Below, in pieces: positions 7,762-15,375 of a stretch of 64,000 nucleotides of DNA. The stretch is from an uncultured Christensenella sp. GTDB taxonomy: Bacteria > Bacillota > Clostridia > Christensenellales > Borkfalkiaceae. The stretch covers positions 256,629 to 320,628 of the forward strand of contig CAJUME010000005.1 in assembly GCA_910587015.1 (NCBI GenBank), in the 5' to 3' direction. The first letter of the stretch is position 1; each line of letters opens with the position of its first letter. A program made the position numbers and the translations under genes. Below the pieces are notes generated by a model, which saw nothing but the letters and a program-made list of their open reading frames with translations, ran no database searches and was not told the origin of the DNA.

Positions 7762-8471
7762 TGAAAGCATTATTGTATGGAATTGGTTTGCAATTCAAGT
7801 TTGATATACGCAGTAAAGGTATGCTTATCACTTGCTATATCGTGCCTCTTGTATTTTTCCTGTTTATGGGCGGAATTTTCACGTCTATTGACCCAAACGC
7901 TACAAAAACGCTTATCTCGTCAATGACGGTATTCACAATAATAATGAGCGCATTATTCGGTGTGCCACCCGCAGTTGCGGAAATCTACGGAACAGACGTT
8001 AAAAAGGTCTATAAAGCAAACGGTGCACCTATATGGTTTGGCGTTATATCACAATTTATTTCGTCTTTTATACATACGCTTATATGCTGTCTTATAGTTT
8101 TTGCACTTTCGCCTTTAATTTTTAAAGCGGAATTGCCGTCTAATTTATTGTGGTATTTCTTATCACTTGTAGCATTACTTGCGGTAACTCTTGCTATCGG
8201 TTGTATTTTCGGGCTTTTGATTAAACAGCAAGCAAAGTTGACAATGGTAGCAATGGCAATATTTTTGCCTTCCACTATGCTGTCGGGCATTATGTTTCCC
8301 GCAGATATGTTGCCGCAGTTTATGCAATATATTGCCTATGCTTTCCCCGCTACAATAGCATTTAAGGCAATGACGAGTTTTCAAGTTTGGCATTTACCCG
8401 TATTGTTCGGTATATTTATTTTGCTTTGCAGCGTTATTGCTTTACTGTTAAAATTAAAAGTCAAGCGGTAA
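7761..8471 (+). CDS. ABC-2 type transporter permease
   Basis: A 236-aa membrane protein with about six transmembrane helices, starting near residues 20-40, 55-75 and 95-120, with IFLPSTMLSGIMFP in the late core region as in ABC-2 permeases of drug exporters. Its ATG shares one base with the stop of the ATPase gene (TAATG), so the pair is tightly coupled and should form a homodimeric permease with two ATPase subunits. Confidence 0.9.
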   Translation: MKALLYGIGLQFKFDIRSKGMLITCYIVPLVFFLFMGGIFTSIDPNATKTLISSMTVFTIIMSALFGVPPAVAEIYGTDVKKVYKANGAPIWFGVISQFISSFIHTLICCLIVFALSPLIFKAELPSNLLWYFLSLVALLAVTLAIGCIFGLLIKQQAKLTMVAMAIFLPSTMLSGIMFPADMLPQFMQYIAYAFPATIAFKAMTSFQVWHLPVLFGIFILLCSVIALLLKLKVKR

Positions 8472-8474
8472 TTT

Positions 8475-8666
8475 ATGGAAGAAATGGAAACACTTAAAAT
8501 TCAATATTATTATGCTTGCTGTCCTAAATGTAAAGCGGTATTGATACAAGCGCAAAACGGATTGGATGGCTATACAAAATGCGCGAAATGCGGCGAGTAT
8601 GTACATATCGTTATACGCCACGGGTTAGTTACAACGAGATTAAAAGCGCAAGGAGCAAATCAATGA
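8475..8666 (+). CDS. Small zinc-ribbon protein
   Basis: A 63-aa protein with two Cys pairs, CPKC (~17-20) and CAKC (~36-39), forming a probable zinc ribbon. Short two-knuckle proteins of this kind occur in mobile elements (the Com translational regulator of phage Mu is one known example), but similarity is limited to the Cys spacing. It begins three bases after the permease gene and overlaps the next gene by four bases. The start could also be the internal ATG at 8484. Function unknown; the position suggests it belongs to the exporter operon. Confidence 0.7.
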   Translation: MEEMETLKIQYYYACCPKCKAVLIQAQNGLDGYTKCAKCGEYVHIVIRHGLVTTRLKAQGANQ

Positions 8667-8824
8667 CTTATTATGTTGTATGTCCCGAATGCGGGTATAA
8701 ATTATTAAAAGTGGGCGACGGTTCTACGATAGAAATCTATTGCCCGAAATGTAAGGGCAAATATTTGATAGCCGTAAAAGACGGTAAAGTTACCGTGCAA
8801 AAAGCAACCGTTGATAATAAATAA
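8663..8824 (+). CDS. Second small zinc-ribbon protein (Com/Cys-rich KTR-like)
   Basis: A 53-aa protein, MTYYVVCPECGYKLLKVGDG followed by IYCPKCKGKYLI, with CPEC and CPKC pairs. Spacing and length resemble phage Mu Com and the Cys-rich KTR proteins of clostridial elements. AAGGAG at 8650-8655 precedes the ATG at 8663, which overlaps the stop of the previous gene (ATGA). It may be a paralogue of its neighbour. RNA or DNA binding is plausible but unproven. Confidence 0.72.
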   Translation: MTYYVVCPECGYKLLKVGDGSTIEIYCPKCKGKYLIAVKDGKVTVQKATVDNK

Positions 8825-9137
8825 TAATAGTATTACTTTATACGCCACTATGTAACACTGTCACACTTTTGACATTAAACCGCGACGCAGTGCCGATAAG
8901 TTACTATTACCTTATTGGCACTGCGTCGCACGGAACATAAAAAGGCAATATGTGCGGGCGGCGACAGCCGCCCGCACTGTGGCGTATAGTATTACCACGC
9001 CACCCCGTAACGTAACGCATTTTGGGGCATTTAATGAAAAATCGGCTATTATTCAATTAAAAATGACAAAATACTCTTTATGCCTTATTGTACCATTTAG
9101 GGTGGGTATGGGTGGGAGAAAATCAAGGAGTTTTTTT
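8825..9137. other. Hairpin-rich non-coding island inside the element
   Basis: No credible gene. Stem A: 8882-8900 pairs with 8911-8929 (19 pairs with one wobble on the plus-strand RNA). Stem B: 8952-8962 pairs with 8967-8977 (GTGCGGGCGGC, four-base loop). An outer stem TATACGCCAC (8839-8848) pairs with GTGGCGTATA (8979-8988) and would enclose both. An alternative stem GTGGCGT (8979-8985) with ACGCCAC (8997-9003) excludes the outer one. ATAGTATTAC is directly repeated at 8827-8836 and 8986-8995. None is followed by a T-run. It could be a structured RNA, an attenuator for the next gene or a single-strand origin/transfer site. Confidence 0.6.
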
Positions 9138-9311
9138 ATGAGTAAAATACCGAACGGCTTAATGGTCATTTATTTTGACGATAAAGACAAGAATATATAT
9201 GCGGAATTACTACCCGATAAAGAACAAGCAAAAAGGCTGTCAAGGCTCGTTTACCGTGAGGCAATGACAACCATTAGTACCGAAAAGACAACCGACAAGC
9301 CGCAAGATTAA
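9138..9311 (+). CDS. Hypothetical 57-aa protein
   Basis: A small soluble, charged protein beginning MSKIPNGLMVIYFDDKDKNI. AAGGAG ends seven bases before the ATG at 9138, which decides the start over an open frame extending further upstream. I do not recognise the family. It sits directly downstream of the hairpin island and may be controlled by it. Confidence 0.6.
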   Translation: MSKIPNGLMVIYFDDKDKNIYAELLPDKEQAKRLSRLVYREAMTTISTEKTTDKPQD

Positions 9312-9702
9312 CTTGCGGCTATTTGCTTGCCGTAAAGCGGGTAGTCTGACAGCGGCAATTCCACTTGGCAAAACAATTCTGTGTTGTTCACCTTGAATAT
9401 TGTTATGTTCTTATTTGCAATAATCCGCTTCACCAAAATAAAGGCAGTAGCAAAGCTACTGCCTTTATTCTGTGATTAACGATTGCGAAAAGCCGCGCGG
9501 TTCGCGCGAGCGCAGCGACGCTTTGCGCGTATGCGCAAATTTCCGCACAGAATTGTAAGCCGTGTGCTCGTTTATTCAAACACTTACCACGGTGCCGTTT
9601 TTCTTTTTTCGGTGTTATATGGTTGAATAATCGTATTGTTTTTGCTAAAATAAATTTACTCAAATTGTGCGATAAACAGTAATTTAGCGGAGAAATTTTA
9701 AA
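9312..9702. other. Gene-free stretch in the right half of the element
   Basis: Contains the terminator at 9437-9469, then a GC-rich segment (about 9490-9550) with CGCG runs and the hairpin TTTGCGC-GTAT-GCGCAAA at 9522-9539, and finally an AT-rich stretch with a possible promoter for the acetyltransferase remnant (TTGAAT, 17 bases, TAAAAT ending about 9651). The short open frame on the minus strand here has no ribosome binding site and is not called. A transfer origin is possible but not supported by a relaxase gene. Confidence 0.45.
9437..9469. terminator. Bidirectional terminator
   Basis: AATAAAGGCAGTAGC and its exact complement are separated by AAA; T-rich tails occur on both strands. It would end the exporter operon transcript. 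Confidence 0.8.
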
Positions 9703-10232
9703 ATGCTAATAGAGAAACCGCTTGTTTCTTCAAGAATAACTGTACGGAATTATCAAAAGTCAGACCTGCCATACCTTACCGCAATGTGGTTTGATAAGGA
9801 AAACGGCAAATATATGAGCGACCCGACGGTGGAATATGTTGATAGTGATTTTCAAAAAGCACTTGACAGTCTTGAAGATAGCCAAACGGATATTATTTGA
9901 CAGTTGTTTTAAACAGTTCTGATGAGATAATAGGTTCTGCTTGCATTTTCCCTGACGAAAAAAAGGAAATATTCGATATAGGATATTGTGTTCATAAGGG
10001 CTATTGGGGGAAAAGATTCGGTTCTGAACTGTTGGCTTTAATTGTCACTTTTATACGCAATAATGGTGGCATTGAGATAACTGCGGAGGTTGCGCAAGAT
10101 AATATTGCATCGAATAGATTGCTTGCAAATAACGGCTTTAAGATAAAAAAGAAATCGCAATTTAAAAAATATAAAATGAATATCTGTTTTAATAGTTACA
10201 TTTATACTTTTAGTTGCGCTAATCAAGCTTGA
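9703..10232 (+). pseudogene. GNAT N-acetyltransferase, frameshifted
   Basis: Two overlapping frames together make one acetyltransferase of about 176 residues. Frame one (9703-9900) gives the N-terminal ~65 residues (KPLVSSRITVRNYQKSDLPY) and ends in TGA. The other frame carries TVVLNSSDEIIGSACIF, the acetyl-CoA-binding region GYWGKRFGSELLAL and the usual ASNRLLANNGF motif. Joining them needs one extra T near 9896, giving the expected ...II-LTVVLN continuity, so a one-base deletion in a T-run is the simplest cause. The closest remembered relatives are RimJ/RimL-like acetyltransferases of Clostridia. A programmed -1 frameshift is less likely because no slippery heptamer or downstream structure is evident. 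Confidence 0.75.
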
Positions 10233-10273
10233 ATTAAATTTCAATTTATAGGGCTTAGGTTTTCTTGGGTGCA

Positions 10274-10282
10274 GGGTCACCA
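10274..10282 (+). repeat. attR core, GGGTCACCA
   Basis: Second copy of the tRNA-Glu 3' end. It has no tRNA upstream of it and is immediately followed by the terminator hairpin. Confidence 0.75.
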
Positions 10283-10323
10283 AAAAGACCGTAGATTTTT
10301 AAATAAAAATCTACGGTCTTTTT
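10282..10323. terminator. Terminator displaced from tRNA-Glu
   Basis: A 19-base stem (AAAAAGACCGTAGATTTTT and its complement at 10305-10323) with T-runs on both sides. It starts at the last base of the attR core, so before integration it would have followed tRNA-Glu directly. It can also end the convergent cotransporter transcript. Confidence 0.9.
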
Positions 10324-10335
10324 TATATTCAGAAT

Positions 10336-12009
10336 TTACAAATGTGCGGTTATGGTTTTGGCAACGTTGATAAAGTGGTCGGCTATTCTTTCCGCATTGG
10401 CCGAAAACGACAGATACTGCGCCCCGACGTCCGCGGTGCACTCGCCCGCGCTAAGCCGTTCTATATGGCTTTGCATCATACCTTCGGTTACGCGGTCAAC
10501 CTCCTCCTCAACCGCAAGCGCCCTTTGCAACGCGCTCTTATCCCCTTCGGAATAAGCCTTCAAGACCTCGGTATACAGCTTTTGTATCAAAGTCTTTAAC
10601 TCGTTTATTTCGGCGACTGCTTTTTCCGAAAAGCTACCGTCCGCCTCTTTAAGCTTGTCTGCATACTCGACGATATTCTCTGCATAGTCGCCGACGCGCT
10701 CCAAATCGGACACCGAGCGTATTGCCGCGGACAAGTAAATTCTGTCCTTTTCGTTAAGGTCCTCCTTCAACAGCCTCACGATAAACCGCACAAGCTCCTT
10801 ATTCAGGAAGTTTAACTGATTTTCCCGTGCGCGGAATAGCGCTATATGCTCATAATTCAGCGTGCAGACAACCTCGCACGCGGCGTTAAAGTTAAGCATA
10901 GCCGTATCCGCCATCTGAATAATTTCGTTTTTAATCTGCTGAACTGCTATGGGCGGAGTACGCAGCATATGCTCCTCAACAAAGCTGAAGCGCGGCCCCT
11001 CCGGCACGGCGTTTTTATCCTTTTTGTCGGGAACCATTTTTGTAACCAGCTTAACAAGCAGATTGGTAAGCGGAAGCACTATAATTACCGTTATAACATT
11101 GAATACCGTATGGAACATAGAAAGCTGCAGCTGCGGCGTATGCGGGAACATTTTGCCGAAGATAAAGCCGTAATCTATTCCGCCTATGCTCATAAACAGC
11201 CCGATTATAATAAACACGATTACGCCGCTGACGTTGAAAATAAGGTGAATAAGCGCGGTGCGCTTTGCGTTTTTGGTGCTTGTAAGTCCGGCAATCAGCG
11301 CGGTTACGCATGTACCTATATTACTGCCCATTGTAATATAAATGCCCTGATTCAGCGATATAAGCCCCGTAACGACCATGGTTATCGCCATTGACGTCAT
11401 AACCGACGAGCTTTGCACAACGGCCGTTAAAACGGCGCCTATAAGCACAAGCAAAAACGGATTTTTAAAGATTGCAAGGAAGCTTTTCACCTCCTCCAGC
11501 TCGGAAAAGTCCGACATAGAGCCGCTCATAAGCGAAAGCCCGACGAACAGCATGCCGAAGCCCGCCATAATACCGCCCGTCTTAGTAAGCTTATCCTTTT
11601 TGGAAAACGCAAGAATGAACGCGCCCACGCCCGCAAATGCGGCAAAAATTACCGAGGTTGACACGGAGTTTCCGCCGAAAAGTCCCAAGGCGACGATTTG
11701 ACCGGTGATTGTGGTGCCGATATTCGCACCGAATATTACGGTTGCCGCCTGCGCAAGCGACATTATGCCCGCATTAACAAAGCCGATTACCATAACCGAG
11801 GTCGCGCTGGAGCTTTGTATTACCGCAGTTGCCGCCGCGCCTACACCCACACCAAGCAATTTGCTTTTAGAAGCCTTTGAAAACAGCATTTTAAGCCTTT
11901 TACTGCCCAGCGCCTCTAAATTAGAGCTCATCATAGAACAAGCTATAAGAAAGACGCCCACTCCCGCAATTAAGGTCAGCACCGATGTAATTATTGCAAC
12001 GGTATCCAT
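10336..12009 (-). CDS. Na+/phosphate cotransporter family protein with PhoU-like tail
   Basis: A 557-aa membrane protein of the NptA/YjbB class. Two inverted Na_Pi_cotrans repeats carry the hallmark QSSS motifs, the first at residues 65-68 and the second near 200 (VVQSSSVMTS). A C-terminal PhoU-like helical domain (~360-557) follows the membrane part. Family members move inorganic phosphate with sodium; direction in bacteria can be uptake or export. GGGAGAA precedes the ATG at 12009, so I use that rather than the longer frame. The leader holds a yybP-ykoY manganese riboswitch with its own terminator, so expression should rise with Mn2+. Confidence 0.9.
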   Translation of the reverse strand: MDTVAIITSVLTLIAGVGVFLIACSMMSSNLEALGSKRLKMLFSKASKSKLLGVGVGAAATAVIQSSSATSVMVIGFVNAGIMSLAQAATVIFGANIGTTITGQIVALGLFGGNSVSTSVIFAAFAGVGAFILAFSKKDKLTKTGGIMAGFGMLFVGLSLMSGSMSDFSELEEVKSFLAIFKNPFLLVLIGAVLTAVVQSSSVMTSMAITMVVTGLISLNQGIYITMGSNIGTCVTALIAGLTSTKNAKRTALIHLIFNVSGVIVFIIIGLFMSIGGIDYGFIFGKMFPHTPQLQLSMFHTVFNVITVIIVLPLTNLLVKLVTKMVPDKKDKNAVPEGPRFSFVEEHMLRTPPIAVQQIKNEIIQMADTAMLNFNAACEVVCTLNYEHIALFRARENQLNFLNKELVRFIVRLLKEDLNEKDRIYLSAAIRSVSDLERVGDYAENIVEYADKLKEADGSFSEKAVAEINELKTLIQKLYTEVLKAYSEGDKSALQRALAVEEEVDRVTEGMMQSHIERLSAGECTADVGAQYLSFSANAERIADHFINVAKTITAHL

Positions 12010-12065
12010 TCTGTATTCTCCCTGTATAAAATATTGACTGTTTTTCGGTTTTAAGCCGTAATTAA

Positions 12066-12215
12066 ACAAAAAAGACCCCTACCGAACTTAAAAAATTCAG
12101 TAAAAGTCTCGAAATTTAAGCGTTACCGAGCGGTTAAAACTCCGCTGTATTGACGGTTGGCGCACGTTTTAAACAAACGCTTTCTACTCCCCTTTAAAGG
12201 CTTGTATTTGTTTAC
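12066..12215 (-). promoter_or_regulatory. yybP-ykoY manganese riboswitch with terminator platform
   Basis: The transcript contains the conserved GGGGAGUAG loop (12184-12192), then CCGUCAAUAC with a GCGG/CCGC helix, then CGAGACUUUUAC (about 12100-12111). These are the two metal-binding loops and three-way-junction elements of the Mn2+ aptamer. The last segment, GAGACUUUUACUGAA, can instead pair with GUUCGGUAGGGGUCU downstream to form a terminator ending in U6 (12066-12109). Mn2+ binding should hold the segment in the aptamer and let transcription through, an on-switch, as known for this class. Confidence 0.87.
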
Positions 12216-12221
12216 GGTTAA

Positions 12222-12251
12222 ATTATATCAAATGCATTTACAGCGTGTCAA
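12222..12251 (-). promoter_or_regulatory. Promoter of the riboswitch-cotransporter transcript
   Basis: TTGACA (12246-12251), 18 bases, TATAAT (12222-12227) on the minus strand. The predicted start near 12215 lies about 20 bases before the aptamer. Confidence 0.8.
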
Positions 12252-12271
12252 CGATTGAAGCGCAAAAAATT

Positions 12272-12305
12272 AAAAGCAACGGCAAATTAATTTGCCGTTG
12301 CTTTT
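12272..12305. terminator. Terminator of the transglutaminase gene
   Basis: A perfect 34-base palindrome (AAAAGCAACGGCAAATT and complement). T-rich sequence follows on the minus strand, which carries the upstream gene. Confidence 0.85.
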
Positions 12306-12335
12306 TTTACTTAAACGCGTTAATGCGTAAGCTTA

Positions 12336-15152
12336 TTATTTTTCCGCGCGTTTTCTTTTTGTTGCAACCACAATCGCAGTAACGCTTACCGCAACCGCCG
12401 CTACAACGACCACGCAAGAAATAAGTATTGTTGCCGCAAGCGTACCCTTCGAGGTGCTGCCCGCAAAGCTTGCGTTAATGTCCTCGGAGCTGATTACTAT
12501 AACGTCGGGACGCTTGATTTCAACGCCCTTCTGCTCGTAATTAGCCGCGGAGCTTTCCGTTACAAACGAAGCTTCGAGCGTGTTGCCCGCTTCAAGCTCT
12601 TCCTTTGTAAGCGTAATAGTACCGTTTGCGTATCTTTCCTTGCTTACGGCTTTGCCGTTGAGCATAATTCTGTCGATACGGTAGCCTGCTTCCGCCGTAA
12701 TCGTATAGGTTATGCTGTCGCCTGTAACCTCGCGTATACCGCTTGTTCCGTCCTCGGCTGTAATTGTACCGCCGTTGCCGGATACGCTTGCGTAAACGTT
12801 TTTAGCGCCGTTATTGGTTACCGCGTCCTTTTTGACCTGCACAACCGTGAAGGGGCTGAAGCTTTGAACCTTTGCAATAAGTCCGTATTTTGTGACGATT
12901 ACGGGAATTTCCTCAACGCCCGTTATATTGCCCTTATCATCGTGCGTGTAGTGGTAAATTTTGAAGGTAGTTCCCTCGTCGTCGGGACTGAAACCTTCGG
13001 GGAAGCCGAACGCAACCTGCACGTAACTGCCGTTGGGTATTTTCTGCACCACGCCGCAAATCTGCAAGCTTATTTCATAGCTTGCCGTGGTAATAACGTC
13101 ATCCTTTTCAATCCCTTCGTTTGTTTCGAGCATATCAAGCATTTGCCCGTTCTTTTTATTGCCCGCCTTGTCGGCTACGAGAATAAGCTGACTTCTTTGG
13201 TTTTTTGCGTAATAGTTGCCGTTCTCGTCTTTAAAATCGTTAACGGCAAGGTCGGAAGTGTCCAGAATGTTGGGCGAACCATAAGCGTTTATATAAAGTC
13301 TGCCGTCGTTAAATATTTTGCTGCACACTACGTTTTTACCCGAAAAATAGTAAGTTACGGGGTTGGGAATTTTGTTGCTCTTTTTACCGACAAGGTTAGT
13401 CGGCGTAAAATAGTAAGTGATTCCGTTGTGTATAAACATTCTGCTGGGCTTGAACGTAAACGATATGGTTTTGTTACCGTCCCACTTGAAGTTAGTTATT
13501 TCAACGCTGTCGTTTATGGTATCGTTACCGCGCGCGGTTTCTATGTTAAGTCCTACGTCCGCGGCGGTTTTGCCTTCGGCAGGCACAAGCGTATCGGAGT
13601 AAACGAATGTCATCTCATACGTTGCGTCCACCTTCATTTTACCCGTGTTCGAGGGGGTTGCGTTTGCGGAGGGCGCGGGAATATAACTGCCGTAACCCTC
13701 GTTCTGATAGGGCGTGCTGGGCTGGCTTATATGTCCTTCCGTAAGATTTTCGTTTTTGTAAATATAATTGCAGGGTGTGCCCGCAAGGTCGCCGAATTCG
13801 GGTTTATCGGGATAAGTTGCACCGTCTGATTCGTCCGGAGCATAGTCGATAAGCGCGAACTGAATATAATCAATATTCGCGTACATATAAACGTAGCTTG
13901 CTTTATCATCGTATTTGAACGCGCCGGGGAACATAAAATCTGCCATTTTGACAAAGTTGCACCACACACCCCAAGCCATAGAGCCGTCTTCCTGCCTGTC
14001 GCCCAAACGCGCTGCAAGATATTTCCCCTGCTCTTCAAGTTTTTTAGCGCCCTTACCGTCGTATACTACCGTAAGCTTGCACAGCTGACCGTTACCGTCG
14101 GGGTTATCGCTGTAATCGCCTTTGATGTTCATACCGTTGTCGTCGGTATCGTTGCCGTAATTATAAGGCTTTAACGCGGGATATCTAAGCTCGTAACCGG
14201 AGGACGAAATTACCGGGTCCTCAACATGGTCTTCAGATAAATCCTTCTGTCCCAAGAACAGCCAGTCGTTTTTGCCCGCGGTATCGTTCCAAGTGGGGTC
14301 TACCGCATACCACTGTCCTTCAAGTTTTACCGCGTTCCACATATGCGCAACGTATGAGGAAGAAGCCGAAGAACAGCTGTAACCCTGTATACAAACGCAA
14401 GGTATGTTAAGCCTGTCAAGAACGGCTTTGAACGCTTTTGCATATCCTCCGCAGATTGCCTTTCCGTTTACAAGCGCGCCGTATGCGGTATCCACATAAT
14501 CGGCTTCGGGCAGATACCCGTCGGGAGTGGTGCAAAAATCGTATTCCACGTTATCGCTTATGTATTTGTTAACGTACTCTATCTGCGTTTTTACGTCTTT
14601 GCCAGCAGCTTTTGCACCGTCTACAACGATTTTAAGCTTCGCTTCGTATTCCTTAATCGCCTTGTCTATTTCTTCAACGGTGTTAATGTGTCCCGTGTAC
14701 GGGTCGTCGGTACGGCTGGTATCGAGGAACGCCACATAATTTCCGCTCTGCGTACCCGCGCTTAACGATACCGAGAAAACGTCCCAGTAAAACAAGTCGG
14801 GATTATCCATCAAAAAGGCGTCGCGGCCCGCGCCGAACGCTACGGGAAGGGTTGCGTTGCCCTCCTCCACATAAGCCCTTACGTCCGCGCCGACCGAGGT
14901 CTTGGTGCTTATAAGGTCGTAGTCAACCTTACCGGTTTTGAAAGCTCCGTCTTTTTCAAGGGTTTCAAACGCCTTATAAAAGCGCTGAGCTCTGGCGTTG
15001 TACTGCAAGCCGTTATAGAAGTATGTAAGCCCCTCGTTGGCTGCCGCATTGGCTCTTGCTCCGCCGAAAACGAAGCCGAAGCCGGCAAACGCCGAAATTG
15101 CATATGCGCCGATTGCAGCGATTGCGCCGGCACGTTTTGCATTTGAATTCAT
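12336..15152 (-). CDS. Cell-surface transglutaminase-like protein with C-terminal membrane anchor
   Basis: A 938-aa secreted protein. The signal peptide spans residues ~1-35 (ending ARANA). The transglutaminase-like core has its triad at C234 (KAICGGYAKAF), H270 (AHMWN) and D285 (VDPTWND). Two or more beta-rich domains follow, then a module ending in an ITAEAGYRIDRIMLNGKAVS repeat, seen in many surface proteins of gut Bacillota. A hydrophobic helix near 905-930 with KRKR tail anchors it in the membrane. GGAGG precedes the ATG at 15152, which fixes the start. Bacterial members act as proteases, amidases or cross-linkers; the substrate is unknown. The leader contains two back-to-back palindromes. 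Confidence 0.85.
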   Translation of the reverse strand: MNSNAKRAGAIAAIGAYAISAFAGFGFVFGGARANAAANEGLTYFYNGLQYNARAQRFYKAFETLEKDGAFKTGKVDYDLISTKTSVGADVRAYVEEGNATLPVAFGAGRDAFLMDNPDLFYWDVFSVSLSAGTQSGNYVAFLDTSRTDDPYTGHINTVEEIDKAIKEYEAKLKIVVDGAKAAGKDVKTQIEYVNKYISDNVEYDFCTTPDGYLPEADYVDTAYGALVNGKAICGGYAKAFKAVLDRLNIPCVCIQGYSCSSASSSYVAHMWNAVKLEGQWYAVDPTWNDTAGKNDWLFLGQKDLSEDHVEDPVISSSGYELRYPALKPYNYGNDTDDNGMNIKGDYSDNPDGNGQLCKLTVVYDGKGAKKLEEQGKYLAARLGDRQEDGSMAWGVWCNFVKMADFMFPGAFKYDDKASYVYMYANIDYIQFALIDYAPDESDGATYPDKPEFGDLAGTPCNYIYKNENLTEGHISQPSTPYQNEGYGSYIPAPSANATPSNTGKMKVDATYEMTFVYSDTLVPAEGKTAADVGLNIETARGNDTINDSVEITNFKWDGNKTISFTFKPSRMFIHNGITYYFTPTNLVGKKSNKIPNPVTYYFSGKNVVCSKIFNDGRLYINAYGSPNILDTSDLAVNDFKDENGNYYAKNQRSQLILVADKAGNKKNGQMLDMLETNEGIEKDDVITTASYEISLQICGVVQKIPNGSYVQVAFGFPEGFSPDDEGTTFKIYHYTHDDKGNITGVEEIPVIVTKYGLIAKVQSFSPFTVVQVKKDAVTNNGAKNVYASVSGNGGTITAEDGTSGIREVTGDSITYTITAEAGYRIDRIMLNGKAVSKERYANGTITLTKEELEAGNTLEASFVTESSAANYEQKGVEIKRPDVIVISSEDINASFAGSTSKGTLAATILISCVVVVAAVAVSVTAIVVATKRKRAEK

Positions 15153-15187
15153 AAAACCTCCAAAAAATTTTATACTGTTTAAAATTG

Positions 15188-15242
15188 TTTTTCTGTGCAA
15201 TTGCACAGAAAAAAGAGGCGCGCCTCTTTTTCAACCATTATA
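15188..15242 (-). promoter_or_regulatory. Promoter and twin-palindrome leader of the transglutaminase gene
   Basis: On the minus strand TATAAT is at 15237-15242, with TTGCAA 16 bases upstream. The predicted start, near 15230, coincides with the first palindrome AAAAGAGGCGCGCCTCTTTT (15211-15230). A second, TTTTTCTGTGCAA plus complement (15188-15213), overlaps it by an A-run. The first hairpin ends in U6, so it could act as an attenuator or as a 5' stability hairpin. Confidence 0.6.
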
Positions 15243-15314
15243 CATATTGAATTTTTTTTTGCAACTTTTTAAATGTGAAATTAATGTATTTTACTTATCG
15301 GCGGCGGTACGCGC

Positions 15315-15343
15315 TTGAAAAACGCTTAAATATATGTTACAAT
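15315..15343 (+). promoter_or_regulatory. Promoter of the NYN-domain gene
   Basis: TTGAAA (15315-15320), 17 bases, TACAAT (15338-15343). Confidence 0.65.
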
Positions 15344-15375
15344 ATATCATATTATGAAAAAAACGGGAGTTTAGT

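Larger units (their letters stand above)
4173..10282. mobile_element. 6.1-kb serine-recombinase integrative element in tRNA-Glu
   Basis: The element is bounded by GGGTCACCA at 4173-4181 (3' end of tRNA-Glu) and 10274-10282, a repeat distance of 6,101 bases. Directly inside the left end is a large serine recombinase. Directly outside the right end is a strong terminator hairpin with no upstream gene, which fits the displaced terminator of the tRNA operon. Cargo: a MerR/TipAS-like regulator, an ABC-2 exporter, two zinc-ribbon proteins, a hairpin-rich non-coding island, a 57-aa protein and a broken acetyltransferase. No relaxase, coupling protein or replication gene is visible, so it may be non-autonomous for transfer or rely on a helper. 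Confidence 0.8.

Noticed and set aside
9430..9663. 77-aa minus-strand frame in the element
   Set aside because: It spans a terminator and a GC-rich repeat segment, has no ribosome binding site and resembles no protein known to me.
10038..10283. 81-aa minus-strand frame at the right end of the element
   Set aside because: Not a gene in the integrated state: it starts with TTG in the att core opposite the acetyltransferase remnant. It matters only as a possible extension of the recombinase in the circle.
12864..13829. 321-aa plus-strand frame
   Set aside because: Antisense to the transglutaminase protein gene, which has signal peptide, catalytic triad and anchor.
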